The notes beneath the pieces were generated by a model. That model searched no databases and was not told the origin of the DNA. It saw only the letters and a program-made list of their open reading frames with translations. A stretch of DNA of 64,000 bases from Seminavis robusta (taxonomy: Eukaryota > Bacillariophyta > Bacillariophyceae > Naviculales > Naviculaceae): positions 62,001-126,000 of the forward strand of contig CAICTM010000081.1 of the NCBI GenBank assembly GCA_903772945.1, read 5' to 3'. This document shows, piece by piece, positions 13,184 to 23,586 of this stretch. Position 1 is the first letter of the stretch, and every line of letters starts with the position of its first letter. The position numbers and the translations under genes are program-made.

Positions 13184-14155
13184 ATGAATCGCTTAATTTT
13201 GTTGCTACCGGTATTGTCGTCCTTTCTGGCAATAAGCTGTCGAGGGTTCCACTTGGCTTCCCCATCCTCATCATTATCTACTACTAGGTGTTCGCATTAC
13301 CCCAGCCATCAGATGTGCTCTAGTATTATTATTGCGAATGCCAATCGACCATGGATCCTTCCAGCAATCGCACTACAAGCTTCAACCAATGATAACGATA
13401 ATGATGATACCTCATCAGCAGATGATAATGAAGAAGATGGCAGTAATGATGGCATTGATTTGTCACTGGACGAACGTTTGTACCGCGTACGGTTATCACG
13501 GTTTCCAGGCATTGAATGGGGCACCGATTTGTCCTTTGCCTTTGTCTATGTCCGTGCGTTGGATCCCTCGGGTGCAGCTTCCATGTCGGGTCAGGTCGCC
13601 GTCGGTGATCAACTCTGCGAATTGCGGGCCGTCATCGACTCGGACTCGAATAAACCGGTCAATCTACTGGGAGCTCCCTTTGATTATGTCATGACGGCCT
13701 TTGCGACACTCGAAAAGGGCGTGCAAGATGTCGAGTTGGTATTCTTTCGAGGGTCCCAGGAGGATCTCAAGGCCGTCTGTACTGGAGAGGGAGCGAAAAA
13801 AGAATCCGATACGGTGACCATTACCGTCATTCAAAACAAGGGAAGCCCCGAGGAAAATATCCAAACGATTACGGCCCCCGCTGGGTGCAATGTGAGAGAA
13901 GTCCTCACAGACAACAAGATTAATGTCTATCAATCCATCACGCGGTGGACCAATTGCAAGGGAAAGCAACTTTGTGGTACCTGCATTGTCGATATCACCG
14001 AGGGAAGCGGGCAGACCAATCGCAAGAGTATGGACGAAGCATCGACCTTGAGAGAAAATCCAGACTCGTATCGGTTATCCTGTGTCACATTTGCCTATGG
14101 CGATATCACAGTGGAAACATTCCCACCGATTGAAGCAGCTCAATGGACGCGATAA
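13184..14155 (+). CDS. Plastid-type PDZ-like plus 2Fe-2S ferredoxin domain protein
   Basis: Single exon, 323 residues. Residues 1-22 form a hydrophobic leader (MNRLILLLPVLSSFLAISC) followed by RGFHLASP, like a bipartite plastid presequence of the ASAFAP kind. An acidic linker (about residues 68-90) leads to a PDZ-like region (about 96-185: FAFVYVRALDPSGAA, then VAVGDQLCEL). The C-terminal third is a plant-type 2Fe-2S fold with cysteines in NCKGKQLCGTC and a fourth in YRLSCVTFAYG. The spacing C-x5-C-x2-C, with the NC-x-G and CGTCIVDI context, matches the ferredoxin-like subunit PnsB3/NDF4 of the plant chloroplast NDH complex better than soluble ferredoxin. Diatom plastid genomes lack ndh genes, so the role is probably different. 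An electron-transfer or cluster-binding role in the plastid is inference. Confidence 0.85.
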   Translation: MNRLILLLPVLSSFLAISCRGFHLASPSSSLSTTRCSHYPSHQMCSSIIIANANRPWILPAIALQASTNDNDNDDTSSADDNEEDGSNDGIDLSLDERLYRVRLSRFPGIEWGTDLSFAFVYVRALDPSGAASMSGQVAVGDQLCELRAVIDSDSNKPVNLLGAPFDYVMTAFATLEKGVQDVELVFFRGSQEDLKAVCTGEGAKKESDTVTITVIQNKGSPEENIQTITAPAGCNVREVLTDNKINVYQSITRWTNCKGKQLCGTCIVDITEGSGQTNRKSMDEASTLRENPDSYRLSCVTFAYGDITVETFPPIEAAQWTR

Positions 14156-15138
14156 TATGCATAAACGATGATGATGATTGTGACGGGCCTCCCGTTTTCC
14201 TTCCTCCTTGACAACAACAAACTTCAGCTTGCCCGTTATGGGGTTTGAAGCTGCATGCAACAAAAAAATCAATAGTAAGGCGCCTAGCTAGCTACTAGCT
14301 AGCTAGCTCTAGGTGTGCACAATCTACATATTTTCGTGGAAGGGAAAGTCGTACGTATCAACCCAGATTCTACGTTGCACCTTGGGCACTCGCTTTGGAT
14401 GTTAAATTCATGGCGTAGACTTACTTGCATCTCTACGAGTAGTAGGAAGCTAGCTAGAGTGGCTTTCTAGACTACCCGTGTAAGTTCGATGTTAGCTCTT
14501 TTCGTAAAGACTGCATCGGAGATTTGATTCGATTCGATTCGTTGGCTAGCTGGCTAGCTTGCTACCAAATTTCGGACAGAGCGTTTGCCATCGAGTACAG
14601 CTGTAGTAGTCTAGCAGCAAGCAGCGGCGTTTTTTGGGGTAGGCCATTCAGGAGCGAGACTCTCCTGCCTTCAAGTCAGAGAGCATTGGTTTGGACCGGA
14701 GTCGCTCCCTCGGTTCCCGAAATATCCTTCCGGTATGGTTGGTCCACTTGTTTAGGTCCCTACTACTTGGTAGCAAGCTAGAAGTACATCGTATCAAAGG
14801 CGCAACAGCTGCCAAGAAGCTTGCTAGCTAGTTAGCAGAAAAAAGCAAGATAAGTGTGGAAATCTCTGGCTAGATATTCATTATCTAAGAAGATGCAACG
14901 CGCAAATCCAAAATCCATGGATGTGATATATAATATGCAGTAGCCAACAATCGTCCACGTGAATTGTCAGTATATGATAGCGGTATAACCAGTCCGTGTC
15001 TTGTGTGGTTCCTCTGTTCTTTGCTTGTTGTTGAGGTATGGCACTGGTACATATCGGATATGAAAGGATCCATAAGAAGGGCTGTAGAGAGGCTTCACTC
15101 TTTCGTCAGCAACATCCACAGACCAAACCCTCCAGTAT
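14156..15138. other. Gene-poor interval with GCTA repeats
   Basis: There is no supportable gene. A run of GCTAGCTA-type tetranucleotides lies at 14286-14312 and smaller ones recur near 14450, 14545 and 14825. Short reading frames on both strands have no recognisable composition or domain. Confidence 0.5.
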
Positions 15139-15566
15139 TTACTCCAAGCCGATAATGGGTGGGAAACCAAACAGCGCAGGGGCTGGCATGGGTCCTGGCA
15201 CGGGGGAGCTGACAAACTTGGCAGGGCGCTTCTTGACTGAGGAACGGTAGCAGTGAAAAAAGAAGAACACGTTAGATAACAGAACCAACTGCCCTTTTCC
15301 CCACTTGGCCAATGAATGCAATCGGAAGCACATCTTAGCTTGTTGGCACCTGTGATTGTTTACGTACCAGCTTTGACTTTCTTCGTGGCGGTCAAGTCAT
15401 CAATATCCTTGGCCAAGTCTTCTTCGAGCGGGAGAGACATGTCCAGAAACGGAACGGGAGAAGGAGTGCCCCATTTGCCCGTCTTGGGTTTACCAGTGGG
15501 CGCTCCTCGACGACCTGCTGCAGCCGAGACCAGCAGGAGAGATAACAGCATCAGTGTGGAGCGCAT
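15139..15566 (-). CDS. Small secreted basic protein A (98 residues, two exons)
   Basis: Exon 1 (15368-15566) begins MRSTLMLLSLLLVSAAAG, a clear signal peptide, and continues RRGAPTGKPKTGKWGTPSP. A GTACGT donor at 15367 and a CTCAG acceptor at 15237-15238 join it in frame to exon 2 (15139-15236), which encodes VKKRPAKFVSSPVPGPMP and ends in GLE. A near copy of this design exists at 19317-19685. Both genes have a signal peptide, a dibasic RR-x-AP start to the mature chain, a KVKA or EVKA VKK junction, a phase-1 intron at the same point and a C-terminal GLE. That shared structure is the main support for both genes. I do not recognise the family. A secreted or wall-bound peptide or a propeptide is possible. 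A longer start at 15629 exists but would bury the signal peptide. Confidence 0.65.
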
Positions 15567-16135
15567 GGTTGATTGATGGATTGATGGATTGATTGATTGA
15601 TGAAGATAAGAGAGAGGTGAGATGAGCAAAAGGTTTTTGTGTTGAAGTGGTGGTCTTTTCCCGAGAGAGGTGTTCTTCTTCTTGCTTGCTTGGTTTGTTC
15701 AAGTTGAGAAGGTTCTTGTTTTTCCGAGGAGGAACAATGCTGGCATGAAGCTTTGTCGCATTTGAGCAAATTAGCTCACAATGTTTCATAGTCGATAACG
15801 GCTTTGTTCCTCGGGTATCTTGTCCTTTCTTCCTCCAAGGTGGTCAGTCCAGTGTGCGGCCTTTCTAATGATCGGCTCGGTCCCAGTTGCGCTCCGAACA
15901 TGAATCCTGCGAAAGGTTTGAGCTCGTTCGCCTCAATCCCAGATGTGGCACGCGGGGCCTTTTGTTGTTTCTTCTGTTATTGAAGAAATTGCTGTGGGCT
16001 TGAGGGACGTTCCAAGTTCGTTCGCTAAGTTTTTATTGCTATTCAATTTATTGTCATGGTAGTACTCACGGCTCAAAGTAGTAGCCTATCGGAGATGAGT
16101 CCCCACGGAGGAGCAAGGGGATGGACCATTGCTCT
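15567..16135. other. Interval between small secreted protein A and the protease
   Basis: A tandem TTGATTGATGGA-like tract (15568-15602) lies just upstream of the small gene, in its probable 5' leader. The rest shows no gene or RNA that I can support. Confidence 0.45.
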
Positions 16136-17399
16136 TCAAGTAGTCAACAGATACAAGCTGTAGGAGCCTCCTCCAAGGTACTGTCCCAATCCGTACTGGA
16201 TACGAGAGGCCTTTGAGAAACGACTGCCAGTGATTCCATTGTATGTGGCGGTTCCAGCATGTACTCCATAAGCGATAGTGTTGTAGGACCATGGACCCCC
16301 GCTGTCTCCGGGCACAGTAATGTGCCGATCCACGAGAATTTGTTCTCCAATTCCACCCGAACTGAAGCTATTAGTAATCACATACCTGCACGTTCTTCGG
16401 CTTTGTCTGCGACTGAAAACGCAGGCAACACTGTTGACGGCAATGTAACTCTGGTATCCATCCACGGCCCTAATATCTCCAACATTGGCATAGTAATTGG
16501 GGTACACACCATGGGATGGAGTCGTGTACCAAGCCATGTCACCAGCCCCATTGTAGATCCCTCGCTGCTTGTTCGCGGGATATGGGGTTTGATTAGGATA
16601 CCCATAATAGGTACTCATGGTGCCACAGTGCTCCGCTGTCACAAAGCCTCGTCGTCCGTTGTTATCAATGACTGGAAATGCTGTGGTGCAATCACCAGGA
16701 CTAGAAAGCCTTGTACCTCCAAGTGTATGTTCATCAGTCGACAGTTCTTGATCGGATTCATAGACATCTAGTTGGAGACCATACGCGTCTGGGTTGCCTC
16801 TGTCCAATCCCAAAGCTTCCAATGCATTTTCGTCAATTTGGTCCACAGGAATGTTGCCTCTTCCAGGTGGTGTTGTCGCAATCGAGTCATCACCTTGAGG
16901 TTTTGTAGCAGAAATCAAAAGCTTGTCTCCAACAGTGAAGAAGGTTACTTCCCCAAAGTTCCTACCGCGAAGCTGACCCTGGAATCTCTTGCCACGATTT
17001 TCCTGCTCCTTTCGTGAAAACCTTGTTGCAACCCGTTCCACTTGAACGTTGTGAGCAGCCTCAAAACCAGTCACATCAGGCTCACGGTTACGAGGGATAC
17101 CGTTCTTGTAGAGAAGCTTGGGACGGCCACCAGGACTTTCAGGCAAAATGGCATCCGCAAAAAAGACATCGTCCATGAGAGTTGTGACAAAGTTGTTGAA
17201 CTCTTCTTGCATTTTCATGTGTGATGCTGCCTCAGTCACACCCCAGCCAAACTCTTCTGCAACAAGGGCATCATCGATTGCGCGAGATTCATCTGAAGTC
17301 ATGACGGTTTGCTCAAATTCATCGTCATGGTCTTCAACGTTGTCATCTCCACCACCATTGCCTTGACCACCATTTCCATTTCCACCTCCATTTCCTCCG

Positions 17400-17431
<32 letters not shown>

Positions 17432-17551
17432 CTGTCCTTGTCCTTGGCCCTGGCCTTGCAGCCCACGGACGCCCTTATCCGCGGCCCATGCAACTCTGGT
17501 CATCCCGACAATGTTGAGCCAAACGAAACCCTGAGAGATCTTCATCTTCAA
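16136..17551 (-). CDS. Secreted trypsin-fold serine protease (S1 family)
   Basis: Single exon, 471 residues. A signal-peptide-like start (MKMKISQGFVWLNIVG ... AWAA) is followed by a Gly-Gln repeat (about residues 32-51) and a Gly/Asn-rich linker, then a long pro-region (about 75-280). The catalytic domain fills the C-terminal part, with His in FVTAEHCG, a candidate Asp in GDMAWYTT and Ser in VPGDSGGPW, the chymotrypsin-fold triad arrangement. The compact domain and the AEHC/GDSGGPW pattern recall bacterial-type streptogrisin/alpha-lytic proteases, which are made with a large pro-region. Likely substrates are extracellular proteins. The gene lies between two small secreted-protein genes on the same strand. 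Prokaryotic ancestry of the domain is possible but not shown by sequence alone. Confidence 0.88.
17396..17457 (-). repeat. Hexanucleotide repeat coding the Gly-Gln tract of the protease
   Basis: On the plus strand this reads as repeated CCTTGA, CCTTGT and CTTGGC units. It encodes about ten Gly-Gln pairs just after the signal peptide of the protease. Such a tract is likely to vary in length between alleles. Confidence 0.75.
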
Positions 17552-19316
17552 TCTTCAAAGCAGAGTTGTTTCTTAGTAAATCTGCAGAGAAGAGAAAGGA
17601 ACAAAACGTTGACAAGGAAAGAGAGTTGAGCGTCATCAGACGGAGGCCACCATTTCAATCCTAAGAGGTGCTCACCACTCAAAAAGACGTTTCCGGGTTT
17701 TGCTTTTTGTTTTCGTTTTGTGGTTTCAAAACTGTGAATAGTGAGAACTACAGAGTAGAGAGTTGATCTACAGTACATGTACCAATGATATCGGCAATCT
17801 AAAACGCGATCTTCCGAGCAGCAGACAGCAGATCGGCTTGGAAGGAGGCCCGGGGTCGGCCGGACTTGCTTGGATACAACAAGCAAAGACTGTACTAACA
17901 TGTCCGCGTTATCTGCGTATCCACGATTGTTTGAGCTGCATTCCGTGTGAATCAAGGATGCCTCTACGGTATCTCTCCCTAGCTGCTCCCCGTGTTTCTA
18001 CCCCCCCCCCCCCGCTTTTCTCGCCGCCTTTCATGTTGTTCGTGAACGCTTTTGTATCCTTTAAGACTCGGAAATGGTTGCTCCTAGATCTGTTTAGCAG
18101 CGCTGAGTCTTACGGTAGGCGCACCTTGATCCGAAACTGTGGCGTAGCGGTACCGGTGTCTTTAGGGCGGTAGTTAGCTAGTTGGGTGGAGCCGCAAAGA
18201 ACAAGATTGCACTTGGATTACGAGACTTGCTTTCGGTGTGGCACCAGGAGCTTTTCAAGGATTCCGGAACAGTAATGCACCGTTTGAATGAAGCCGATAA
18301 GTCGGTGGTACGTACGGTATTGTAGCATTAAATCTTCACGGTATTCAGAGCTTATGCGATATCAGCAAGGTACTTCTAGCTAGTCACTGAATCTCAAACG
18401 CAGAAATCAGTGTACAGCCGCAGCCACGTAGCCGGTATTACTGCTCTCCAATGGGTACATCGTAGAATGTCCCCCAAAGGCAAGTGAATCCAACTTTGAA
18501 TCCAACAAACAGGGGAGCCGCCCACTTCTATGTTACACTTTAGATATTCGAGGTATGCATCCGTGTAATTTAGTAGAGAGCTTAGCATTCTCCAACTAGC
18601 TGCTATCTAGTTTTGGTTCTCACTTACTTGAGGTTACATGTAACAGTCAAGGAGCTGGTGGCATTGCTAGATTGTGCTGTCCCCATCCCAATGACGCATC
18701 GCAGAAGGGTTAGGGTGCGAGCGGTGGCCATGGGGCACCTTTACTTTTTTTCGAATAATTAAATAATTCTTCACGGTACCCAGAGCTAAAACGTATTGGT
18801 TGGCTAATGGATTATTGCAGATTGCGGGCTTGAAGACAAAGATGGTGAGACACGAGGTGGTTTTGCCCTCCTTTAGGCGGAGGAGCTGCTGGAGGTCGGA
18901 GCATGCAAAGACAAGAACGGCTGTGTGCACTGTGGCCTTGATACTTTGTGTTCTGGTGTCTAGCAATTATAGTGGCGGTGACAGAATAAATGTATCTTTT
19001 GGATGGGGGCTCTGTACCGATATTCTGTGCCCTTCACCGGCAGCCCCCAGCACCCCAGCCTGCATTGCCTATTCATGTGGAACCATTGTTGCATCTCTGA
19101 GCAGATACGATTGCATTGGTATTTTATCAATTTGTTACTATAGGATTTGTTTGCTTAGCTATAATACTCGCTTCTGTATGACTGATGTGTTGTATTCAAA
19201 TCCAGGAATCCATGTAATGAACAGGAGATTGGCCCTTTGCATGACGGAACACACATTACAAATTCTTGTTCGGCTGATTGGGGAGAATCCCCGTTCTACA
19301 AGCACCTTCAAAGCGC
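17552..19316. other. Long interval without a supportable gene
   Basis: A run of 13 C residues lies at about 18001-18013. Short frames on both strands show no domain, signal peptide or paralogue. An open frame at 18800-19357 (plus) runs antisense to exon 2 of small secreted protein B and is not accepted. Confidence 0.45.
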
Positions 19317-19685
19317 CTACTCCAATCCAGCCATGGCAGCCTCAACGTCCTGCATGATCTGGTGTCGTCGAGTGACAAATGCAGGCTTTTCTGGCTTTTT
19401 CACTGCTCGCACGAGAGAAAACCAGCAAGCAAGGGAGCAAGGAATCAGTGAGTACACGATTGAAACAACTTATAGCACTTTGCAAGAGTTGAAGTGTTGC
19501 CTACCCGCTTTGACCTCCTTCACAGCCTTTTCATCTGCTGGGGCGGGTTTGCCAAGTCCAAAGGCATAGGGATTTGTGTGTGGGGCGCCAAATGCCTTCT
19601 TGGGGACGTCGGCAGGGGCTGAGCGACGTGCATCAGCGAAAGCGAGGACGAAAAGTGCGGCGGCAAAGACTTGTTGGATCTTCAT
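19317..19685 (-). CDS. Small secreted basic protein B (88 residues, two exons), paralogue of A
   Basis: Exon 1 (19505-19685) starts MKIQQVFAAALFVLAFADA, a signal peptide, then RRSAPADVPKKAFGAPHTN. The donor is at 19504 and the acceptor at 19403-19404; exon 2 (19317-19402) encodes VKKPEKPAFVTRRHQIMQ and ends in AGLE. The splice keeps frame and restores the EVKAVKK motif shared with gene A at 15139-15566. The intron is phase 1 at the identical codon. Outside the signal peptide, the RR-x-AP start, the FGAP or WGTP block, the VKAVKK junction and the terminal GLE, the two proteins differ freely, so this looks like an old duplication. The family is unknown to me. Without the splice the frame runs into ordinary intron sequence, so intron retention would truncate the protein. 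Confidence 0.65.
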
Positions 19686-21060
19686 AGTGATTTCTTGGCT
19701 GGACTGGACGGTTTGTTTGGATGGATGTCAATGGAGTGAGTCTCCTTGCTTGATGTTTTTTCTGATGGGGCTGAGTAGTTGCCTTGTATTTATTCTTGGA
19801 CAGCTATCGTGAGCTTGTTGTTCGTTTTCAATGGACTCTAAACGGTACGGTAGAGTTGCTTCAGATGGTTGGAACGCTTTATTGTTTTACTTCAGGATTT
19901 TGTGAGCTTTTGACGAGCTTAGCCCCAGGCATCAACAAGATACCGAAATCGAACCCCAACAACAGATCCTGCTCGATCTCTCTTGGTTTGAGGAAGGATC
20001 ATGTCAACAGAGATGAGAACCTTACTATCACTCTAACCGGCACCATTGGTGGGATGTGCTTCTGCAGCCGCTTCTGCTTTGTGGTCGCGGCATCAAGGAG
20101 GACGACACAAGAACTCACTATTGGCCAATTTGTGAGACGAGATTGGATGACAAGAGGGTTCGGGTGCCCTGCTTCTCTTTGAAGTTTGCTGACACTTTGA
20201 TGGTCCCGGAACACATTGGCGCAGGCTCGATCGTGGTCGGGAGAAACCGTCAAGGAGCCCCTACGCATGTACTATTAGCCAACCAGATGGACTGCACCAC
20301 AATAGTTACAGTGGCTCTTTTGCTGGAAAAGTTGTTTGGTGATTTTTCCAAAAACAGTTCGGTTTGGTGCGTTCGTGGAGGCTTCCCCTGTTCCTGTTGG
20401 TGGGAGAGGAGTGCTGCTAGTCGAGTACTCGAGTAGTATGATTGGTACTAGTAGTAACCTCAGGATGGGACAGCACGCGAAAGGAGCCATGCGTCATTGA
20501 AAGCTCCTGACACCGAGGCAATCAAGCATCTATTCTTGCTTATCGAAGGCGGCTCAAAGAAGAACACAGAATGCATTCTGTGTACGGTATTCCTTGCGTT
20601 CCTCATCCAGTGTACCGGCACCGCTAGTTAGCTAGACAGCAATCACTACTTACTTTGAACCGAATGATTGCTCGCTCAATCGATGACATTTGGCAATGAT
20701 GCATCCACCGTTTGGTTTTCAGTTGCTAGCAAAACAAGTTGGTGCGACGATAGCTACTCTGCTGCCAAGCACGAAATGGATAGGGCGAGAATGGCTTGGC
20801 GGTTGTTTCTGCGGAGAGGCGCGTGATTTGAAGATGCATGCCCAGCTAGCTAGGCAAACCTGAAGGGACACTTATGATTGTTACGGCTTGGCAAAGAGAG
20901 TTTATCCCTTGGTAAGTGTCCCTGTGCGAGGAAGATGGAGAGACATTTGCTCCCATCAACTCCCAATGACGTGACCCAAGACTACAAGGGCATTGGGACG
21001 GAGTCAATGTAATTCTCTACTATTTGATGTTCACCTTGATGACCATATTCCCTTCTAATG
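19686..21060. other. Interval without a supportable gene
   Basis: Several short frames occur (for example 19784-20182 and 20056-20436, plus strand), but they overlap one another on different frames and lack domain or composition support. GCTAGC motifs lie near 20630 and 20850. Confidence 0.45.
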
Positions 21061-21816
21061 CTAAACATAAAGGGTCGCCACAATCACCATCAAATGCAGC
21101 GCTCCAAAGACCAAAATGCCGTTGCTCAGTTTCTTCTTTTCTGAGAGCTCGAGCTTGGGAACCGCCATCATTGCCAGAGTCAAGAATGAGGTATACCCAA
21201 ATGCTTGAGCCACTGGCATACCATAGTTCCCAACAGCCAGGACAGCGCTGCCAGTTCTGACCATCCCCAAACCATGGGAACGCAAAGATGTCAATATCAC
21301 CGGCTCTGCTTTGAGCATCTCCTCCAGTGACCCTCCCCAGGCTTTGCACAAGTTGGATGGAGCAATAGTAGCACTGGTGCCGCTGAGGACTAGCAAATAA
21401 GCAAATCCAGTAGAGAGCCGTTCGGTAATAGGCGAGCTTCGGGCTAAGCAGCATGCAGCAGTAGTTGCCAGCGCATAAGTCAAGGGGTAGATGTCGCTTT
21501 TCATGGGATACCCCACCTTTGTGGCCTTTTTGGTCACCAAGTTGGACGCCTTGAGTAATATCCACGGTGCCAGGGATAACGACCCTGCTACCGTCCAATC
21601 TTCTGTCAGACCAAAAACTAGGGACCCCAAAAATATGTAGTAGGTAAGGCCTGATGTTGCCAGGAGTCCGAAGATGTAAGTATTGTACGATCCTGTGGGC
21701 GCCTGGAGCTTTTGCATCATGGTCTCTGGCATGGTTGCAAATGCCGTATAGTTTGCCAGACCAAGTCCAATCACGAACTTGATGGTTGCTGCTGTGGCAT
21801 CAGAAGTCAAAGACAT
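21061..21816 (-). CDS. Multispan membrane protein of unknown family
   Basis: Single exon, 251 residues. I count about six to seven hydrophobic segments, around residues 10-28, 45-68, 76-92, 110-124, 138-156, 185-215 and 230-250. There is no classical signal peptide, and charged loops such as LVTKKATKVGYPMKSD separate the segments. I recognise no catalytic or transport motif. The open frame, clean hydrophobicity pattern and absence of competing frames of similar quality support it as a real gene. Its substrate and membrane are unknown. Confidence 0.7.
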   Translation of the reverse strand: MSLTSDATAATIKFVIGLGLANYTAFATMPETMMQKLQAPTGSYNTYIFGLLATSGLTYYIFLGSLVFGLTEDWTVAGSLSLAPWILLKASNLVTKKATKVGYPMKSDIYPLTYALATTAACCLARSSPITERLSTGFAYLLVLSGTSATIAPSNLCKAWGGSLEEMLKAEPVILTSLRSHGLGMVRTGSAVLAVGNYGMPVAQAFGYTSFLTLAMMAVPKLELSEKKKLSNGILVFGALHLMVIVATLYV

Positions 21817-22351
21817 GATGGATTGTAATGATTACTTGTTGGTGGAGAAGAAGAGTTGTTTTGCCGGCCGTCGAGAGTGGATTGAAACCGAATTGTGAGC
21901 TAAATGAGGTGAGCAAGATGGCACTCGAAGGAGAGAGGATCGTGTGAAGGGCTCTCCAACTAAACATCTTGACTTGTCTGAGAGATGAGCTTAGATACGG
22001 TACGGTGGATGTCAAGGACAGCACAGCTCCATCGACCCAACCCAAAAACAAGGTTGCTTGGCAGCAAAGAATTGCTCAGGCTCGACGGTCTCCTACCTTT
22101 CAGTCGCAGTTTCCAACGATTTCTCTCCTCTCCTTTCTAACCATTGTAAAATTGATCGACAACAATTTTATTAATATAAAACAATCAGTACGAACCACAG
22201 CCTTGTTTGCTTTATTGCGTCGTAATGATTTAATATATAAGACACTTCAGGTAAGAAGGGCACGAGTTTCAATAAATAATGTCCTTCTTCCAAAGCGTTC
22301 TTGTGGACTTCGGGGTACCTGCATGGCACTATAAATATGTAGCTATTGACT

Positions 22352-22376
22352 GTACCGTACCGTACCGTACCGTACC
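22352..22376. repeat. (GTACC)5 tandem repeat
   Basis: Five perfect GTACC units are followed by degenerate GTACAGTGCCGTGT-type relatives up to about 22412. The same motif recurs near 34998, 35755-35872 and 60410. Confidence 0.9.
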
Positions 22377-22571
22377 AGACCGTACAGTGCCGTGTGCCGT
22401 GTGCCGTACCGGTAGGCTCACACTGTGCATATGACTTGAGCTATTGCTGGATCGGAGCCCAGGTCAAGCGGTCTGTCTCCATGTATACACACAATCTCAT
22501 CAGCCACAAAATTTTTGATGACCACCAGAAAAACATCCCATACCATCAAACATACTAAAGACAAACAAAAC

Positions 22572-23168
22572 ATGGGAGACTTCTTCAAGAAAATTCAACT
22601 TACTTGGATCAGTAACAGCAGTAGCAGTGACAGTGACAGCGACAGCGAGGACCTGCCATCGTTGGATATCTCATCTCTGGAACGCCAGGCCCGAGAGAGT
22701 ACCGCAACTAGAAGCACTAGTAGCAATATCGTCAAAAGTGAGGGCTACAGCATCACTTGGGCTTTATGGGTGAGCACGTTTCGTCGATCACGCGAAGATG
22801 ATCTCCTGTCTGACCACGACATCGACGGCGTTGTCGAGTGCCACATGACCGTGCCCAAAGCTGAAGACAAGTGTATACCTAAGACGCTTTCAGAATATTT
22901 TCGGTATTGGCAAGAAGCTGAAAGAGATCAAAGGGAGGATGTTCCGTTTGTGGTGCCTGATAGTGAAGGTGAAGAGGACGAGGATGACTACTATGACTAC
23001 GACGAAGAGTCGCAATTTGACATACCAAGAACATCATCACTAACGCATTTCTCCTACAAGGAGAAACCAGGGCTGTATCTGCACGCCACTATTTGGGTTA
23101 TTTTTAAAAATCGAGGGATGCAAAGATTCTCTGACAATCAGGGAAGCTGTAACTCAGGTACCAGTTAG
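22572..23168 (+). CDS. Acidic hypothetical protein, frame probably interrupted
   Basis: The chosen ATG (22572, MGDFFKKIQLTW) is preceded in frame by an alternative at 22515. The product has a Ser/Asp tract (SSSSDSDSDSED), a middle part with TLSEYFRYWQEAERDQRED, and an acidic stretch EGEEDEDDYYDYDEESQ. I recognise no family. After about 23110 the frame-0 reading turns poor. The next frame carries plausible sequence (SLTIREAVTQVPVSASPAGD, then WNPRDLDVVPYSCPW) to about 23270. The switch lies at a T5A5 run near 23101-23110. A one-base change in that run, a sequencing error, an unseen intron or a pseudogene would all explain it. Confidence that this was once a gene is moderate; confidence in the exact product is low. 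Confidence 0.4.
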   Translation: MGDFFKKIQLTWISNSSSSDSDSDSEDLPSLDISSLERQARESTATRSTSSNIVKSEGYSITWALWVSTFRRSREDDLLSDHDIDGVVECHMTVPKAEDKCIPKTLSEYFRYWQEAERDQREDVPFVVPDSEGEEDEDDYYDYDEESQFDIPRTSSLTHFSYKEKPGLYLHATIWVIFKNRGMQRFSDNQGSCNSGTS

Positions 23169-23586
23169 TGCATCACCAGCGGGAGACATAGGCGAAGCAA
23201 AATGGAATCCTCGAGATCTTGATGTGGTACCGTATAGTTGTCCATGGACTCATAAGAAGATAGTCAAAGCACACCGACATCAGTCTTCAATCAAGTCTCT
23301 TCTAGCTTGTATTAGGGTTAATGAGTGTAGAATCCATTCCTTCTGTTGGTTTGAAAACTCTATGGATAGTTCGCTCATAGTCGCTTATCTAGCTGCTATA
23401 GTGTACGTGGTACGGTAGCAGCTTGGGGGTAACTGGCTTCTGCCCAATGTGACAAGCCCAAGCCAATTGGACCATGACTTCTCGTTTATTGGTCAAATTT
23501 TATTCCATTTTGCAAGGTGGTGATGCTGCTCTTGTTCTACACGCATACCCAACCGTTGCTTTGGGGTGGCTGGTTGGCTACGATAG

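Noticed and set aside
18800-19357. 185-residue plus-strand frame
   Set aside because: It overlaps exon 2 of small secreted protein B on the other strand and has no domain.
21020-21598. 192-residue minus-strand frame
   Set aside because: It is a shadow frame of the multispan membrane protein at 21061-21816, which shows clean hydrophobic segments.
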